Positions 45,042 to 53,801 of a stretch of DNA of 64,000 nucleotides are shown piece by piece; the stretch's first letter is position 1, and each line of letters opens with the position of its first letter. The position numbers and the translations under genes are program-made. Origin of the DNA: Actinomycetota bacterium (GTDB lineage: Bacteria > Actinomycetota > Acidimicrobiia > Acidimicrobiales > JAMCPD01); contig JAMCPD010000018.1 of assembly GCA_023379935.1 (NCBI GenBank), forward strand, positions 85,222-149,221, written 5' to 3'. The notes beneath the pieces are model-generated. The model ran no database searches, had not been told where the DNA came from, and was given only the letters and a program-made list of their open reading frames with translations.

Positions 45042-46852
45042 GCCGCAGAATCCTTCACCCTGTTCATGGGACTGCTCAGGCTCCTTTCTTCCAGGCTATG
45101 CGAATACGCACACGTATTCCAGTAACTGAACATGATCGTATGGTGTTGGAAATCCTTGGAAGATATTTCGACCATCTTCAAGGAAAGGATCTGGCCAGAT
45201 GTTGTGTTGATGGGCGTAATTCCATTAAAGATGGCTGGGCAGAAAGAAAACGAGTACTTACCGAAGATTGTTCCTCCAGATGGGCAGGTTACATCACAAA
45301 GAAATCCAATGACTCTTGGAATACCGCTCGCCGCAACCAAAGGCGTCATCTCTCAGATCTCGAAAGTGCTATCTCGACAATCGAGAAGAAACTTGTTCTT
45401 CCAGTCCACAGCCAATCAGAGCGAGAGGCTATTAGAAAGAAAGAGGCCGAAAACGCCAAGGCTGAGAGCAAGAAGCCCAGAAAACTTATCTTCGGATATA
45501 GAACCAAACACGAACACGCCATGAAACGCCAGAGGCTGGATCATCTAAAATCTGAGCGAGATAGTCTAAAAAAGAATCTGGACAATTCAGTGGTACATAT
45601 AACCAGGGGAGGAAAACAGCTTCTCAAGAACCGGTTGCACTTGGATGAAGCAGGATCGGAAGAATTCAACTGGTGTGCCAAATGGCGTGCCAAGAGATTC
45701 ACGTTCGGGGCAAACGGGGAAAAAGGAGTGATCTATGGTAACCAGACCATAAGAGTCTCTCCAGATGGCACAGTTGATATTGATCTACCGGAGAAGTTCT
45801 CTCGTCTGGCAAACAGCACTACCCGAGGTACCACCCGTTACCGGTTGGATACCAAAGCCATCTTCAGCTACCGCGGTAAAGAGTGGCTCTCCCAGGTGAA
45901 TGCCAACCGAGCTGTCGCCTATGAGGTGGTCTTTGCAGCCAAAGGACGAATCTATCTGGATGCCAGCTTTACCCCAGAGTCTTCTGAATGTGTTCCCGAC
46001 TTAAACAAGCTGTTGAAAGACCTAAAATTACGAGTTCTTAGTGTGGACCTGAATCACGGGTTTCTTGCTCCTGTGGTTCTCGACCGTTCAGGTAACATGA
46101 TCAGCCGTCTGAATCATATTCCATTTATTACGGAGGATCTATCAGCATCTCGCAGGGATGGTCATCTCCGCCAGGCAATCACAGATGTTCTGAATATTGC
46201 CAAGTATTACGAATGTTCTATGATTGTGGTGGAAAATCTTGGATTTGATGAAATGCGCTCAATAGGTCGTGAAAAGCAGGCATCTTCGCCTTGGTTTAGA
46301 AGGACAGTCTGTGGAATGCCCACTGCTAAGTTCAGAGACCGTTTGGCATCTATGGCAATAAGGCATGGTATAGCCGTAGTAGGTGTACCTGCTGCATATT
46401 CGTCTATTTGGGGAAAAGAGTATTGGCAAGATGCTCTTTCATCCAAAACTCATAAGATCTCGGGGCATACCGCAGCTGCGGTTGTCCTTGGAAGAAGAGC
46501 ACTCGGGCAACGAGCCCGACGTAAAACACAGGCAAGTCCAGGTGTAATCACATCCGAGCGGAGAACCTCAGGGTTCTATAGCATCGAAGAGGCGGAGAAG
46601 TCTGCCGGTGTGGTGAGCTACCACGTGTGGAGCGTCAATGGCAAGGAACCCAAGTGCGAGGAAACCCTGAATGATACATTACGACGTGAGGGATTCGGAC
46701 AAATTGTCCGTGTAAGACCCAAAGCGCCCGGTACCATCTCGGGGCGATCCAGGTCGGCTAAGACCGTTCGCGCCGACCAGGTGTCACTAAAAGACACTTA
46801 CGAGGAACGGTTGACGAAAGCATCATCCAAGCCCACAACAGTATGTTTATAG
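45038..46852 (+). CDS. tnpB: TnpB-like (IS605/IS607 OrfB-related) protein with an altered RuvC domain
   Basis: A 604-residue protein, longer than standard TnpB (about 400). RuvC motif I is VLSVDLNHG (Asp about 337) and motif II is IVVENLGF (Glu about 399). Between motifs II and III a typical TnpB has a four-Cys zinc finger; here there is GVPAAYSSIWGKEYWQDALS instead, with no Cys pair. Motif III, normally with Asp, reads ISGHTAAAVVLGRRALG, with no acid at that place. An actinobacterial subfamily of 'TnpB-related' proteins has similar SxWG and GRRxLG motifs. The last 13 or so residues (after about 46810) are read from the target gene. Nuclease activity is uncertain; RNA binding could persist. 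Confidence 0.82.
   Translation: MSRRILHPVHGTAQAPFFQAMRIRTRIPVTEHDRMVLEILGRYFDHLQGKDLARCCVDGRNSIKDGWAERKRVLTEDCSSRWAGYITKKSNDSWNTARRNQRRHLSDLESAISTIEKKLVLPVHSQSEREAIRKKEAENAKAESKKPRKLIFGYRTKHEHAMKRQRLDHLKSERDSLKKNLDNSVVHITRGGKQLLKNRLHLDEAGSEEFNWCAKWRAKRFTFGANGEKGVIYGNQTIRVSPDGTVDIDLPEKFSRLANSTTRGTTRYRLDTKAIFSYRGKEWLSQVNANRAVAYEVVFAAKGRIYLDASFTPESSECVPDLNKLLKDLKLRVLSVDLNHGFLAPVVLDRSGNMISRLNHIPFITEDLSASRRDGHLRQAITDVLNIAKYYECSMIVVENLGFDEMRSIGREKQASSPWFRRTVCGMPTAKFRDRLASMAIRHGIAVVGVPAAYSSIWGKEYWQDALSSKTHKISGHTAAAVVLGRRALGQRARRKTQASPGVITSERRTSGFYSIEEAEKSAGVVSYHVWSVNGKEPKCEETLNDTLRREGFGQIVRVRPKAPGTISGRSRSAKTVRADQVSLKDTYEERLTKASSKPTTVCL
46752..46799 (+). repeat. Right-end hairpins of the IS607-like element (omega-RNA candidate), including a 19-bp motif shared with 63856-63874
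   Basis: First hairpin GGTCGG (46752-46757) with CCGACC (46773-46778); second GTGTC-actaaaa-GACAC (46781-46797). The 19 bases at 46781-46799 occur exactly, inverted, at 63856-63874. TnpB guide RNAs are transcribed across this end and finish in hairpins next to the guide, so this may be the 3' scaffold of such an RNA. Confidence 0.55.
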
Positions 46853-48089
46853 GATATATGAGATAGCCAAATCGCGTATTGGGTGCCAAAACAATCGCAA
46901 TGAGCATGGAAAGTCCGGCGATTAAAGTTGCACTTGACAAACTGCGAGGAGGATGAAGAATAAGTAAAACAGCGACACAAACAACCCCGACGAGAAGCAG
47001 TCCTAAAATGACCAGATGTTTTGCTTGAGGCATTGTCATTACCAACAAATGCCCAATCAACGGACTGGCTGCCGGTGAAGGAATGCCGGTAAACCCCATA
47101 GGGTAACGAATAACGTTATCGATGAATGCCACCGGGTTTCGGACAAACACGACAGTGATTGCAGGCAATAAAACAACGGATATAGATGCAGCCATTCGTG
47201 TAAACTCTTTTCTCCCGTACTTATAGTACACTGCCACCGCTAACAGTACTACCAGGGGCCAAGCAGTTAATTTCAAAGAACAGGCTATCCCCAAAACCAG
47301 CCCTGCCGCTATAGGTTTTGATCGACGTTGCAGTACCAACCCGAGAAACAACAACGCCAAAACCGGTAGGTCATCTCCGCCGGTCACCAAAGGTAAAGCG
47401 GCAGTCGGTAATATACAAAGCAGTTGTAGGGCTCTAAAACGCAACTCTTTTGAGCAGGATCGCCAGTAGTATACAGCCAAAGCACTGACGCACAATGTAA
47501 GGAGGGTAAAGACGATACGGGGATCACGAAAGATTAGGGGTAAACTTTTGATCCCCTTCAAAGCACCCAGTACTGCCATACCGGGCAAATAGGGGAAATA
47601 GGCCTTGTATCCATTAGGTGATATATGTAAAGACGCATGTGATCTGATAATTTGGTAAGGGTCATGGCCGTGAAGCAACAACTTTCCTGCCCGCCCAACC
47701 ACAAAAACTTCAGGCTGAGCATGCAAAGCCGATGCCCCTTGTGCTGTCCACAGAACCTCCAGAGCCAGGGGGATTAAAGTAACACCAAGTAGCATGGTGA
47801 AAAACAGCACCACTCTTATAATCTTGATATGCCTGGAATCTGATACAGTCTTAGCGACTATCAAACATACCATCGCCCCTATGGTATAAGGAATAACCGC
47901 TATCATCCCCCATTGGCGATATAGTGGAAAGCTTGAGACAACTATAGTGCCAAGTGCGAATAAAGCCGACAAAAAATAGAGAATGGCATCTTGCAGAAGT
48001 GGCGATAGACCAGTCCAGTGCAGTCCCAACCGATGCAATTTCGAGTTGGTCTTATGCGACAAATCGTATGCTGGCATACCGGTTGTCAT
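46758..48089 (-). CDS. GT87-like (DUF2029) polytopic membrane glycosyltransferase, 3' end altered by IS
   Basis: A 443-residue membrane protein with about ten hydrophobic helices (YFLSALFALGTIVVSSFPLY, LVLGIACSLKLTAWPLVVLL, ATLIAGLSMLIAIVLAPNTR). The loop GKLLLHGHDPYQII and FPYLPGMAVLGALKG fit the GT87/mannosyltransferase-like family that uses polyprenyl-phosphate sugars. The last 25 or so residues are read from inside the IS607-like element (overlap with tnpB), ending PGRRERS, so the native C-terminus is lost. It follows the DUF4232 lipoprotein with a one-base overlap. Activity may be kept, since the lost part is distal. Confidence 0.75.
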   Translation of the reverse strand: MTTGMPAYDLSHKTNSKLHRLGLHWTGLSPLLQDAILYFLSALFALGTIVVSSFPLYRQWGMIAVIPYTIGAMVCLIVAKTVSDSRHIKIIRVVLFFTMLLGVTLIPLALEVLWTAQGASALHAQPEVFVVGRAGKLLLHGHDPYQIIRSHASLHISPNGYKAYFPYLPGMAVLGALKGIKSLPLIFRDPRIVFTLLTLCVSALAVYYWRSCSKELRFRALQLLCILPTAALPLVTGGDDLPVLALLFLGLVLQRRSKPIAAGLVLGIACSLKLTAWPLVVLLAVAVYYKYGRKEFTRMAASISVVLLPAITVVFVRNPVAFIDNVIRYPMGFTGIPSPAASPLIGHLLVMTMPQAKHLVILGLLLVGVVCVAVLLILHPPRSLSSATLIAGLSMLIAIVLAPNTRFGYLIYPINILLWAWMMLSSTVPRKCLLVTPGRRERS

Positions 48090-48748
48090 TAACCTGTTCC
48101 AGCTAATATCGGAGCTGATGTCACAGGCGAAACCGTTATACTGCCCCCACAGGGAGTAATATGATCCGAAAGCATTAAATGATGATAGGCATTAGGAGGA
48201 GTTATCCAAAGCTCACTTGAACTCGGGCAAACAGCCTCAGAGACATTCGAGTATTTCAAGGAAAAGGAGGCTGATTGTTGTGGGCTCAACACAACCGTCA
48301 AAGGCGACGAACCTATCACCGGTTGCTTGATCACAGTCATGGGAATCAAGCTTCCGGTTGATGTCAACAAACCCAATCCCGGATATCCATACAAAGAACA
48401 GCGGGAGGTTCCAACATTCTTCAAGATATAAGTCACAACAACTTCACCCGCTGCTACTTGGGCATAGCCTTTTTGAGCGATAAGTCCATCGGTGCGACAT
48501 CTTGACACCGAAAGAGCGGCGGTAGTCGTTGTACTGCTGTTTGAAGTGCCGTAAGTGGTCGGCGTGGTTGGAAGATGTTGATGATGATAGGATGGCAAAC
48601 GGGGATGGCTTATCCCAGCGGGCCCTGAGGTAGAACAAGCGCTAAACAACACTGCTAAAACTGCTAGAACCGGCAACAAGACCAGCGAAATACGTAACCT
48701 TGAAGTCGTCGACAAAGCTGTATATCCGCTGGGGTTGTAGTTACTCAA
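48089..48748 (-). CDS. DUF4232 lipoprotein
   Basis: A 219-residue protein. N-terminal helix (ISLVLLPVLAVLAVLFSAC) ends in a lipobox with Cys about residue 38, so it is likely lipid-anchored on the outer face. After a Thr/Ser/His-rich linker, residues about 80-205 have the DUF4232 pattern: a Cys pair framing VTYILKNVGTSRCSLYGYPG, then SFSLKYSNVSEAVCPSSSEL. DUF4232 is a beta-sandwich of unknown role in actinobacterial envelope proteins. The 4-nt overlap with the upstream bifunctional nuclease gene and the one-base overlap with the GT87-like gene indicate one transcript. Confidence 0.85.
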   Translation of the reverse strand: MSNYNPSGYTALSTTSRLRISLVLLPVLAVLAVLFSACSTSGPAGISHPRLPSYHHQHLPTTPTTYGTSNSSTTTTAALSVSRCRTDGLIAQKGYAQVAAGEVVVTYILKNVGTSRCSLYGYPGLGLLTSTGSLIPMTVIKQPVIGSSPLTVVLSPQQSASFSLKYSNVSEAVCPSSSELWITPPNAYHHLMLSDHITPCGGSITVSPVTSAPILAGTG

Positions 48749-49242
48749 GAGGTAAAGTCCTCCGGTTTTACTTCGTTGAGAAACTGCCTGAACTGGCCCA
48801 CCAACTCGTCAGAGTCATCCTCTCCTTCGTCATCGTTTAAGTTCAAAATCATACCCTCAGAATCCATCAGATCATCAGCAACATAGAGGGGGGTATCTGT
48901 GCGAACTGCTATAGCCACCGCATCAGAAGGGCGCGCTGAAATAGCATGGACCGTTCCAAATGCATTTAAATATATATCCGCATAAAAGGTGGCGGACTGC
49001 AGTTCTGTTATGATAACGCTTTCTATCTTGACACCCAAAGCATTAAAAAAATCCACTATAAGATCATGCGTCATCGGTCTCGGTGTTGATATACCTTGAA
49101 GTACAAGTGCTATTGCCGTTGCTTCAGGGATTCCGACAAAAACCGGCAGTATTCTATGTGCTCCTCCAGTCTCTTCAAGCAGCAACACGGGTGTATTTGA
49201 ATGTAAATCAACTCTTACCGCAGAAAGCCGAACTTCCACCAT
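48745..49242 (-). CDS. Bifunctional nuclease family protein (DUF151)
   Basis: A 165-residue protein. The DUF151 domain covers residues 1-130: VRVDLHSNTPVLLLEETGGA, RILPVFVGIPEATAIALVLQ, RPMTHDLIVDFFNALGVKIE and SARPSDAVAIAVRTDTPLYV. The acidic C-terminal tail (NDDEGEDDSDELVGQFRQFL) is typical of actinobacterial members, such as Rv1829 beside the MerR gene in mycobacteria. Plant relatives have RNase/DNase activity; the bacterial role is not settled. It lies 48 nt after merR. Confidence 0.92.
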   Translation of the reverse strand: MVEVRLSAVRVDLHSNTPVLLLEETGGAHRILPVFVGIPEATAIALVLQGISTPRPMTHDLIVDFFNALGVKIESVIITELQSATFYADIYLNAFGTVHAISARPSDAVAIAVRTDTPLYVADDLMDSEGMILNLNDDEGEDDSDELVGQFRQFLNEVKPEDFTS

Positions 49243-49290
49243 GTTTAAAAAGTTTAGTCGTTTTTCAACCTACTTGTCATGCAAATAAGT

Positions 49291-50268
49291 TCAAATATTC
49301 TTAAAGGCTTGTTGTAACAAGACTGACCTGAGTTGTTGACCAAGGCTGGCCAGCTCATTCAACATTTGACCTGCCTTTTGCTGGGCTTTTGGGTTACGCT
49401 GGCGAAGCAAAGGAGCAATTATCTGTTCCAAAAAACCTGTTTCCCTGTCAATGGCATTTTTGTAAATACGAAGATGGCGTGGGTGGATACCGAAAGCACG
49501 AAAGGAAAGGAGTATCTTGACAGCCTCAACAGACAGTTCATCATAAACAGGCTCACCTCCTATCATTTTCGGCTGCAGAAACCCAAAACTTTCCAGTTCG
49601 GTCAGTCCTCCTAGTGTAATTCCGGTAAGATCACACACCTCTTCTATGCTAAATCCGGCATTAAACCCGACAACAGTATCTTCATCAGAACCGGCATCTA
49701 AACTGGAAAGAACTGTTGGAGCAGATCCAAGGGTATCAGGTCCAAGGGTATCAGCTGGAGGCAGAGATGTTGGTGTGGGTGTCGATGTTCCATTCTTCGA
49801 AATCCCTTTTGCATCCGAAGAGTTGGCATTGGGATTAATGCTTGTAACAGCAGCGTTGCTTGCACCGTTGTCGGGGTTTACGGTACCTTCACTGCCACCC
49901 CCAACATCTTTCGAGTCTTGCGTAATCAAAAGTGGAGTGGGCAAGGAGTTGGAAGCAGGTGAATCCTCGGATAAAGTATTCGGATTGAAAAGGCTTTCTT
50001 GTTGTTCGAACGGCCCGCCTTGTTCAAGCTTCCTTTTAATCACCCTCAAAGGCAAAAAGTGCTCTTTTTGCTGATACAAAATCCAACGCAACCTTACTAT
50101 GTCAGAATCAAAAAATTTACGGAAGCCTGAGGGAGTACGCTGAGGGTCAAGTAGCCCTTGACTCTCTAAAAAGCGGATTTTAGAGATCGTAATATCTGGA
50201 AACTCTTTTTTCAAATGAGCAAGCACATCTCCTATAGACAGGTAATCTTGTTCATTTAAATTTTTCAT
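49291..50268 (-). CDS. MerR-family transcriptional regulator (Rv1828-like)
   Basis: A 325-residue regulator. The N-terminal winged helix is LSIGDVLAHLKKEFPDITIS, KIRFLESQGLLDPQRTPSGF and RKFFDSDIVRLRWILYQQ. A long Ser/Asn/Asp/Pro linker (residues about 95-195) separates it from a second MerR-like or effector domain (FSIEEVCDLTGITLGGLTEL, GEPVYDELSVEAVKILLSFR). This two-domain arrangement and the flanking FHA and DUF151 genes match the mycobacterial Rv1827-Rv1828-Rv1829 cluster. The linker is longer than I expect there. Its target is unknown. It overlaps the FHA gene by 4 nt. Confidence 0.9.
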   Translation of the reverse strand: MKNLNEQDYLSIGDVLAHLKKEFPDITISKIRFLESQGLLDPQRTPSGFRKFFDSDIVRLRWILYQQKEHFLPLRVIKRKLEQGGPFEQQESLFNPNTLSEDSPASNSLPTPLLITQDSKDVGGGSEGTVNPDNGASNAAVTSINPNANSSDAKGISKNGTSTPTPTSLPPADTLGPDTLGSAPTVLSSLDAGSDEDTVVGFNAGFSIEEVCDLTGITLGGLTELESFGFLQPKMIGGEPVYDELSVEAVKILLSFRAFGIHPRHLRIYKNAIDRETGFLEQIIAPLLRQRNPKAQQKAGQMLNELASLGQQLRSVLLQQAFKNI

Positions 50269-50789
50269 GGTACTGGCGGAGGTGTAACTTTATCAGATCC
50301 ACTTGCCGAATCGGACACAAAAGGAGCGAAAAAGTGGAACTTGAACTTTCCTATTTGCACTTCATCACCATTGAACAACTCAACCTCTTCTGTACGCTTT
50401 TGATTGACATAGGTCCCATTCAGTGAACCAAGATCACGTACCAGATACTTGTCCCCATGTTTTATAAACTCCATATGCCTTCTGGAAACACTGACATCAT
50501 CTAAGAAAATGTTGCTATCGGGATGTCGGCCAACTGAGGTTTTCTCGCTGTCCAGCACATAACGCATACCGGCACTTGGACCTCTTTTGACTACCAATAC
50601 AGCAAAGCCTGAAGGGATGTCGTCTATCGGAACCGCAATCTCTTCAGAGGTTATTTCCGAAGGAGTGTCCAGCGGAACAAAGTTTATTGTGGTTGGTTCG
50701 CCAGAGGATTTGGTCAGTATAGTTCCACACGATGAACAAAAATTGGCATCAGGTGAGTTGCGGTGTCCACAGTTTTGGCAAAACATCAC
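50265..50789 (-). CDS. garA: FHA-domain protein (GarA-like) with an N-terminal zinc ribbon
   Basis: A 174-residue protein. Residues 4-25 are a zinc ribbon, CQNCGHRNSPDANFCSSCG. The FHA domain, residues about 60-160, has the phosphothreonine-binding GRHPDSNIFLDDVSVSRRH and SLNGTYVNQKR. The position between gcvH and merR matches GarA/OdhI, which inhibits 2-oxoglutarate dehydrogenase depending on phosphorylation. The usual ETTS motif before the FHA domain is not visible, so the phospho-switch may differ. The zinc ribbon is absent from mycobacterial GarA. The gene symbol rests on context as well as domain. Confidence 0.85.
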   Translation of the reverse strand: MMFCQNCGHRNSPDANFCSSCGTILTKSSGEPTTINFVPLDTPSEITSEEIAVPIDDIPSGFAVLVVKRGPSAGMRYVLDSEKTSVGRHPDSNIFLDDVSVSRRHMEFIKHGDKYLVRDLGSLNGTYVNQKRTEEVELFNGDEVQIGKFKFHFFAPFVSDSASGSDKVTPPPVP

Positions 50790-51220
50790 TCCGCTCCATT
50801 CCCGGATGCATCGTCGTGAACAGACTCCGAAGAGACCAGCTCACGATAGTGCTCTTTATCCAACAACCTACCCTGAGGGGCCAACTTGTCAATCTCGGCG
50901 CTATATACATCTAAGATACACAGCCATCCCTGACCATAGGGATCCTGATTTATATATTCGGGGTTGGACTCTAGAAGGGTATTGACTTCGCGAACTGTCC
51001 CTGAAACCGGCGCATACACTTCAGAAACAGACTTGGTTGACTCCAATTCACACAGGACAGCTCCGCTATCAACCTTCTTACCTATTTGCGGCAGTTCTAC
51101 AAACACTACATCTCCCAGGGCATCTTGAGCATAATCAGTTATCCCAACTTTAACCCTACCATCTTCCAACCCAACCCATTCGTGATCACTCGTGTAATAT
51201 AAATCTTCCGGAAACTCCAC
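50786..51220 (-). CDS. gcvH: Glycine cleavage system H protein
   Basis: A 144-residue lipoyl carrier. DLYYTSDHEWVGLEDGRVKV, GDVVFVELPQIGKKVDSGAV and ELESTKSVSEVYAPVSGTVR contain the lipoylated Lys (ESTKS). The C-terminal tail after about residue 125 (HDDASGNGAE) is a non-conserved extension. It is alone, without gcvT or gcvP in the window, as in mycobacteria where gcvH sits beside garA. It overlaps the FHA gene by 4 nt. There is a 70-nt gap without gene or evident glycine riboswitch to the upstream sugar nucleotidyltransferase gene. Confidence 0.94.
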   Translation of the reverse strand: MEFPEDLYYTSDHEWVGLEDGRVKVGITDYAQDALGDVVFVELPQIGKKVDSGAVLCELESTKSVSEVYAPVSGTVREVNTLLESNPEYINQDPYGQGWLCILDVYSAEIDKLAPQGRLLDKEHYRELVSSESVHDDASGNGAE

Positions 51221-51290
51221 AACTGATTATTCTAACGCATTTTTCATAACTTGGAAAAATACAGTTTAAAAATATATAAATATCCTTGGC

Positions 51291-53801
51291 TCAACTAACG
51301 AACTGCTCTATCAATGTCGCATATCGATCTCTAAGGGTTGTTGCGTGAGCCATAGAAGATGCTTCCGCCCAAATATGGGTTATCGGATCTTCTGGATCGG
51401 GAACGATTAAAACCCAGGTATCATCTTCTATGATTTTAATACCATCAATAAGGACCAACTTTTTGTTCTTCACTCTCTCCATAAGACTACGCATAACCGC
51501 ACCTTTTTGTGTAATAGGTGTAACTACACCCTTGTGCACGATAGCGGCTTTAGCGGGAATGGCGGATAGGATATCGGATATCTTCATCTGTACAGAGCTG
51601 AGTAACTCAAGTAAATTAACTAAAGTAGCTACAGCATCATAGGCAGGCAAGAACCGGGGGAATATAAATCCTCCGGCTTGGCTGGCAGCAAAGTCTACCT
51701 TGTTTTCCCTCAAATTCGCTGTTTCCATCAGGTGAGCATCAGACAGTTTCGTCCAAAGTATTTGCCCCCCTACATTTTTACAAATTTCTTCTGCGGCCCG
51801 GCTGGCTGCAACCGGAAGTGCAATTACCGGTCGATGGGAGGAGGTAAATCGGTTTGAGTTGATCAGCAAAGAAAGTAACAGCACCAAGGCCTCATCGTTT
51901 GTCAAAAGCCGCCCTGTGTCGTCAATGATGGCTATATGATCACCTCCTGGATATATAACTGCACCAAGTTGAGCTCCAGAAGATTTCACCAACTCCGCCA
52001 CTCCCGCAGCATGAGCGGACTTGTCAAAACTCAGTATTTCCTTGGTTGAAGCATACGGATTTATAACCAGCACTTCAGCCCCCAGCTTGGACAACACCAC
52101 AGGCATAACAAAACTGGCAGTACCGTAAGAATAGTCAAGAACAATCTTGAACTCGGCGGAACGAATAGCCTCCACATTGACGTTTTTCATCAACTCCAAC
52201 GTATAAAACTCCAGTGCGCGGGAGGGAAAGTCTATGTCACCTATTTCTGATGCCGGAGCTCGGCGAAAGTCCTCCCTATAAAATAAACGCTCTATTTTAC
52301 GCTGCGCAGCCTCATTGATATCTATACCGTCCGAATCAAAAAACTTGATTATTACCGACTGCAGGTCCCCGGCAAGCAACCGGACGGTTATCCCACCTTG
52401 GCTTGAACTTATACGCGTCTGAAATCTGGTCAAAGGGACAGTCGCCGCCTCTAGGTCGCTAACGTTGACTCCCGCCAAATTCAAACCAACCATCATTGCG
52501 CGTTTCAAGGCCCTGGCTGATCTACTTGAATCTCTTGAACAGGTGACGGTAGCTCCTTTTGGTAAAGTAGCGGCATAAGCCATTGACAGTCTAACCGCCA
52601 ACTCGGGTGTCAAATCTACGTTTGCCAAGCCGGACACTCCTTGCCTGCCAAAAAGGTTCCTGGCCCCTTTTGACTCCCATACGATTGAGGAGTTGACGGT
52701 GGCTCCCGCCTCAACAGTTTTAAACGGATATACCTTTATTCCGGCACTGATCTGTGCGTGTGCGCCTACAAAGCATTCCTCTCCAAGCACAGCATCTGTT
52801 CCACACTCAACACCTTCACGAAGATCACAAGAGTGTCCAATTACACAGCCTAAAAGACGTATACCCGGGCCCAGATAAGAGTTGTCATGTACTATGCAAC
52901 GTTGAAGCAACGCCCCTGGCCCAACGGTTACATTGGCTCCGATAACCGTGTACTCTCCCAGGTTGGCGCCGTCGGCAATACGGGAGTTTGCACCAATTAA
53001 AACAGGTCCGGTAATCTCAACATCCGGATGAACCTCTGCACCCTCTTCCAACCATATACTTGGCCTCAGGGCAAACCCTGCAACATCTACGCCAACTTTG
53101 CCGTCTAAAATATCTTTATGTGCCTGCAAGTAAGCTTGTAACGTGCCCACATCTTCCCAGTAACCTTCTGCTATATAACCGTAAAGTGGCTTTTTGGCTT
53201 TAAGCAACAAGGGAAACACATCGGCGGAAAAATCAGACGGTTTGTCGGGAGGTATGAAGTCAAATATCTCCGGTTCCAATACATAAATACCGGCATTGAT
53301 GGTATCAGAAAATACCTGCCCCCATGTAGGTTTTTCCAAAAACCGTTCAATGGTGCCATCTTCTTTGGTGATGACTATTCCAAACTCCAACGGGTTTGGG
53401 AGGGATTTCAAAGCTATAGTGGCAAGCGCCCTGTTTTGATTATGGAAACTTAAAACCTTCGTTAGGTCAATATCTGTCAGCACATCACCGGAAATGACTA
53501 AGAACTGTTCATCCAGTTTGTCTTTTGCGTTGTAAACGGAACCTGCGGTGCCGAGTGGGGTTTCTTCAGTTGCATAAACCATCTGCACCCCAAACTCGGA
53601 ACCGTCCCCAAAATAAGTCCGTATTGCATTGGCCATAAAAGCCACAGTTACTACTATTTCATCAAAGCCGTGTTTTTTCAACAACATCACAACATGCTCC
53701 ATCATTGGCTTGTTGGCCATTGGTAGCATAGGTTTCGGTTGATTAGATGTCATGGGGCGTAGTCTGGTTCCTTCACCGCCCGCCATTATTACAGCTTTCA
53801 C
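51291..53801 (-). CDS. Sugar-1-phosphate nucleotidyltransferase fused to a phosphomannomutase-like domain
   Basis: An 836-residue fusion. Residues 1-230 are a nucleotidyltransferase: MKAVIMAGGEGTRLRPMTSN, PKPMLPMANKPMMEH, GDVLTDIDL. Residues 240-380 are a left-handed beta-helix of hexapeptides. Residues 400-836 are a phosphohexomutase fold, but the phospho-serine loop (normally TASHNP) reads ISSSQGG and the metal loop (DGDGDR) reads GGDHIAI, so the mutase half is probably inactive or has another role. This architecture is known as mannose-1-phosphate guanylyltransferase-like in actinobacteria and cyanobacteria. The nucleotide and sugar (GDP-mannose or dTDP/UDP-glucose) cannot be proved. It overlaps pgsA by 4 nt. 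Confidence 0.85.
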   Translation of the reverse strand: MKAVIMAGGEGTRLRPMTSNQPKPMLPMANKPMMEHVVMLLKKHGFDEIVVTVAFMANAIRTYFGDGSEFGVQMVYATEETPLGTAGSVYNAKDKLDEQFLVISGDVLTDIDLTKVLSFHNQNRALATIALKSLPNPLEFGIVITKEDGTIERFLEKPTWGQVFSDTINAGIYVLEPEIFDFIPPDKPSDFSADVFPLLLKAKKPLYGYIAEGYWEDVGTLQAYLQAHKDILDGKVGVDVAGFALRPSIWLEEGAEVHPDVEITGPVLIGANSRIADGANLGEYTVIGANVTVGPGALLQRCIVHDNSYLGPGIRLLGCVIGHSCDLREGVECGTDAVLGEECFVGAHAQISAGIKVYPFKTVEAGATVNSSIVWESKGARNLFGRQGVSGLANVDLTPELAVRLSMAYAATLPKGATVTCSRDSSRSARALKRAMMVGLNLAGVNVSDLEAATVPLTRFQTRISSSQGGITVRLLAGDLQSVIIKFFDSDGIDINEAAQRKIERLFYREDFRRAPASEIGDIDFPSRALEFYTLELMKNVNVEAIRSAEFKIVLDYSYGTASFVMPVVLSKLGAEVLVINPYASTKEILSFDKSAHAAGVAELVKSSGAQLGAVIYPGGDHIAIIDDTGRLLTNDEALVLLLSLLINSNRFTSSHRPVIALPVAASRAAEEICKNVGGQILWTKLSDAHLMETANLRENKVDFAASQAGGFIFPRFLPAYDAVATLVNLLELLSSVQMKISDILSAIPAKAAIVHKGVVTPITQKGAVMRSLMERVKNKKLVLIDGIKIIEDDTWVLIVPDPEDPITHIWAEASSMAHATTLRDRYATLIEQFVS

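Larger units (their letters stand above)
44361..46810 (+). mobile_element. IS607-like element (serine recombinase plus TnpB-like gene)
   Basis: The tnpA-tnpB pair (ATGA overlap) on the plus strand defines it. The right end is placed after the hairpin 46781-46799 and GAGGAACGG (46802-46810), because both recur at a second element end at 63845-63874. The left end is less sure; AACCGTTGAC near 44358-44367 resembles AACGGTTGAC at the right junction. No target duplication is expected for IS607. Joining the outer sequences gives the GT87-like gene a longer open C-terminus, as if the element had landed inside that gene. Confidence 0.7.

Noticed and set aside
51221..51290. Glycine riboswitch upstream of gcvH
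   Set aside because: Only 70 nt, AT-rich, no aptamer features.
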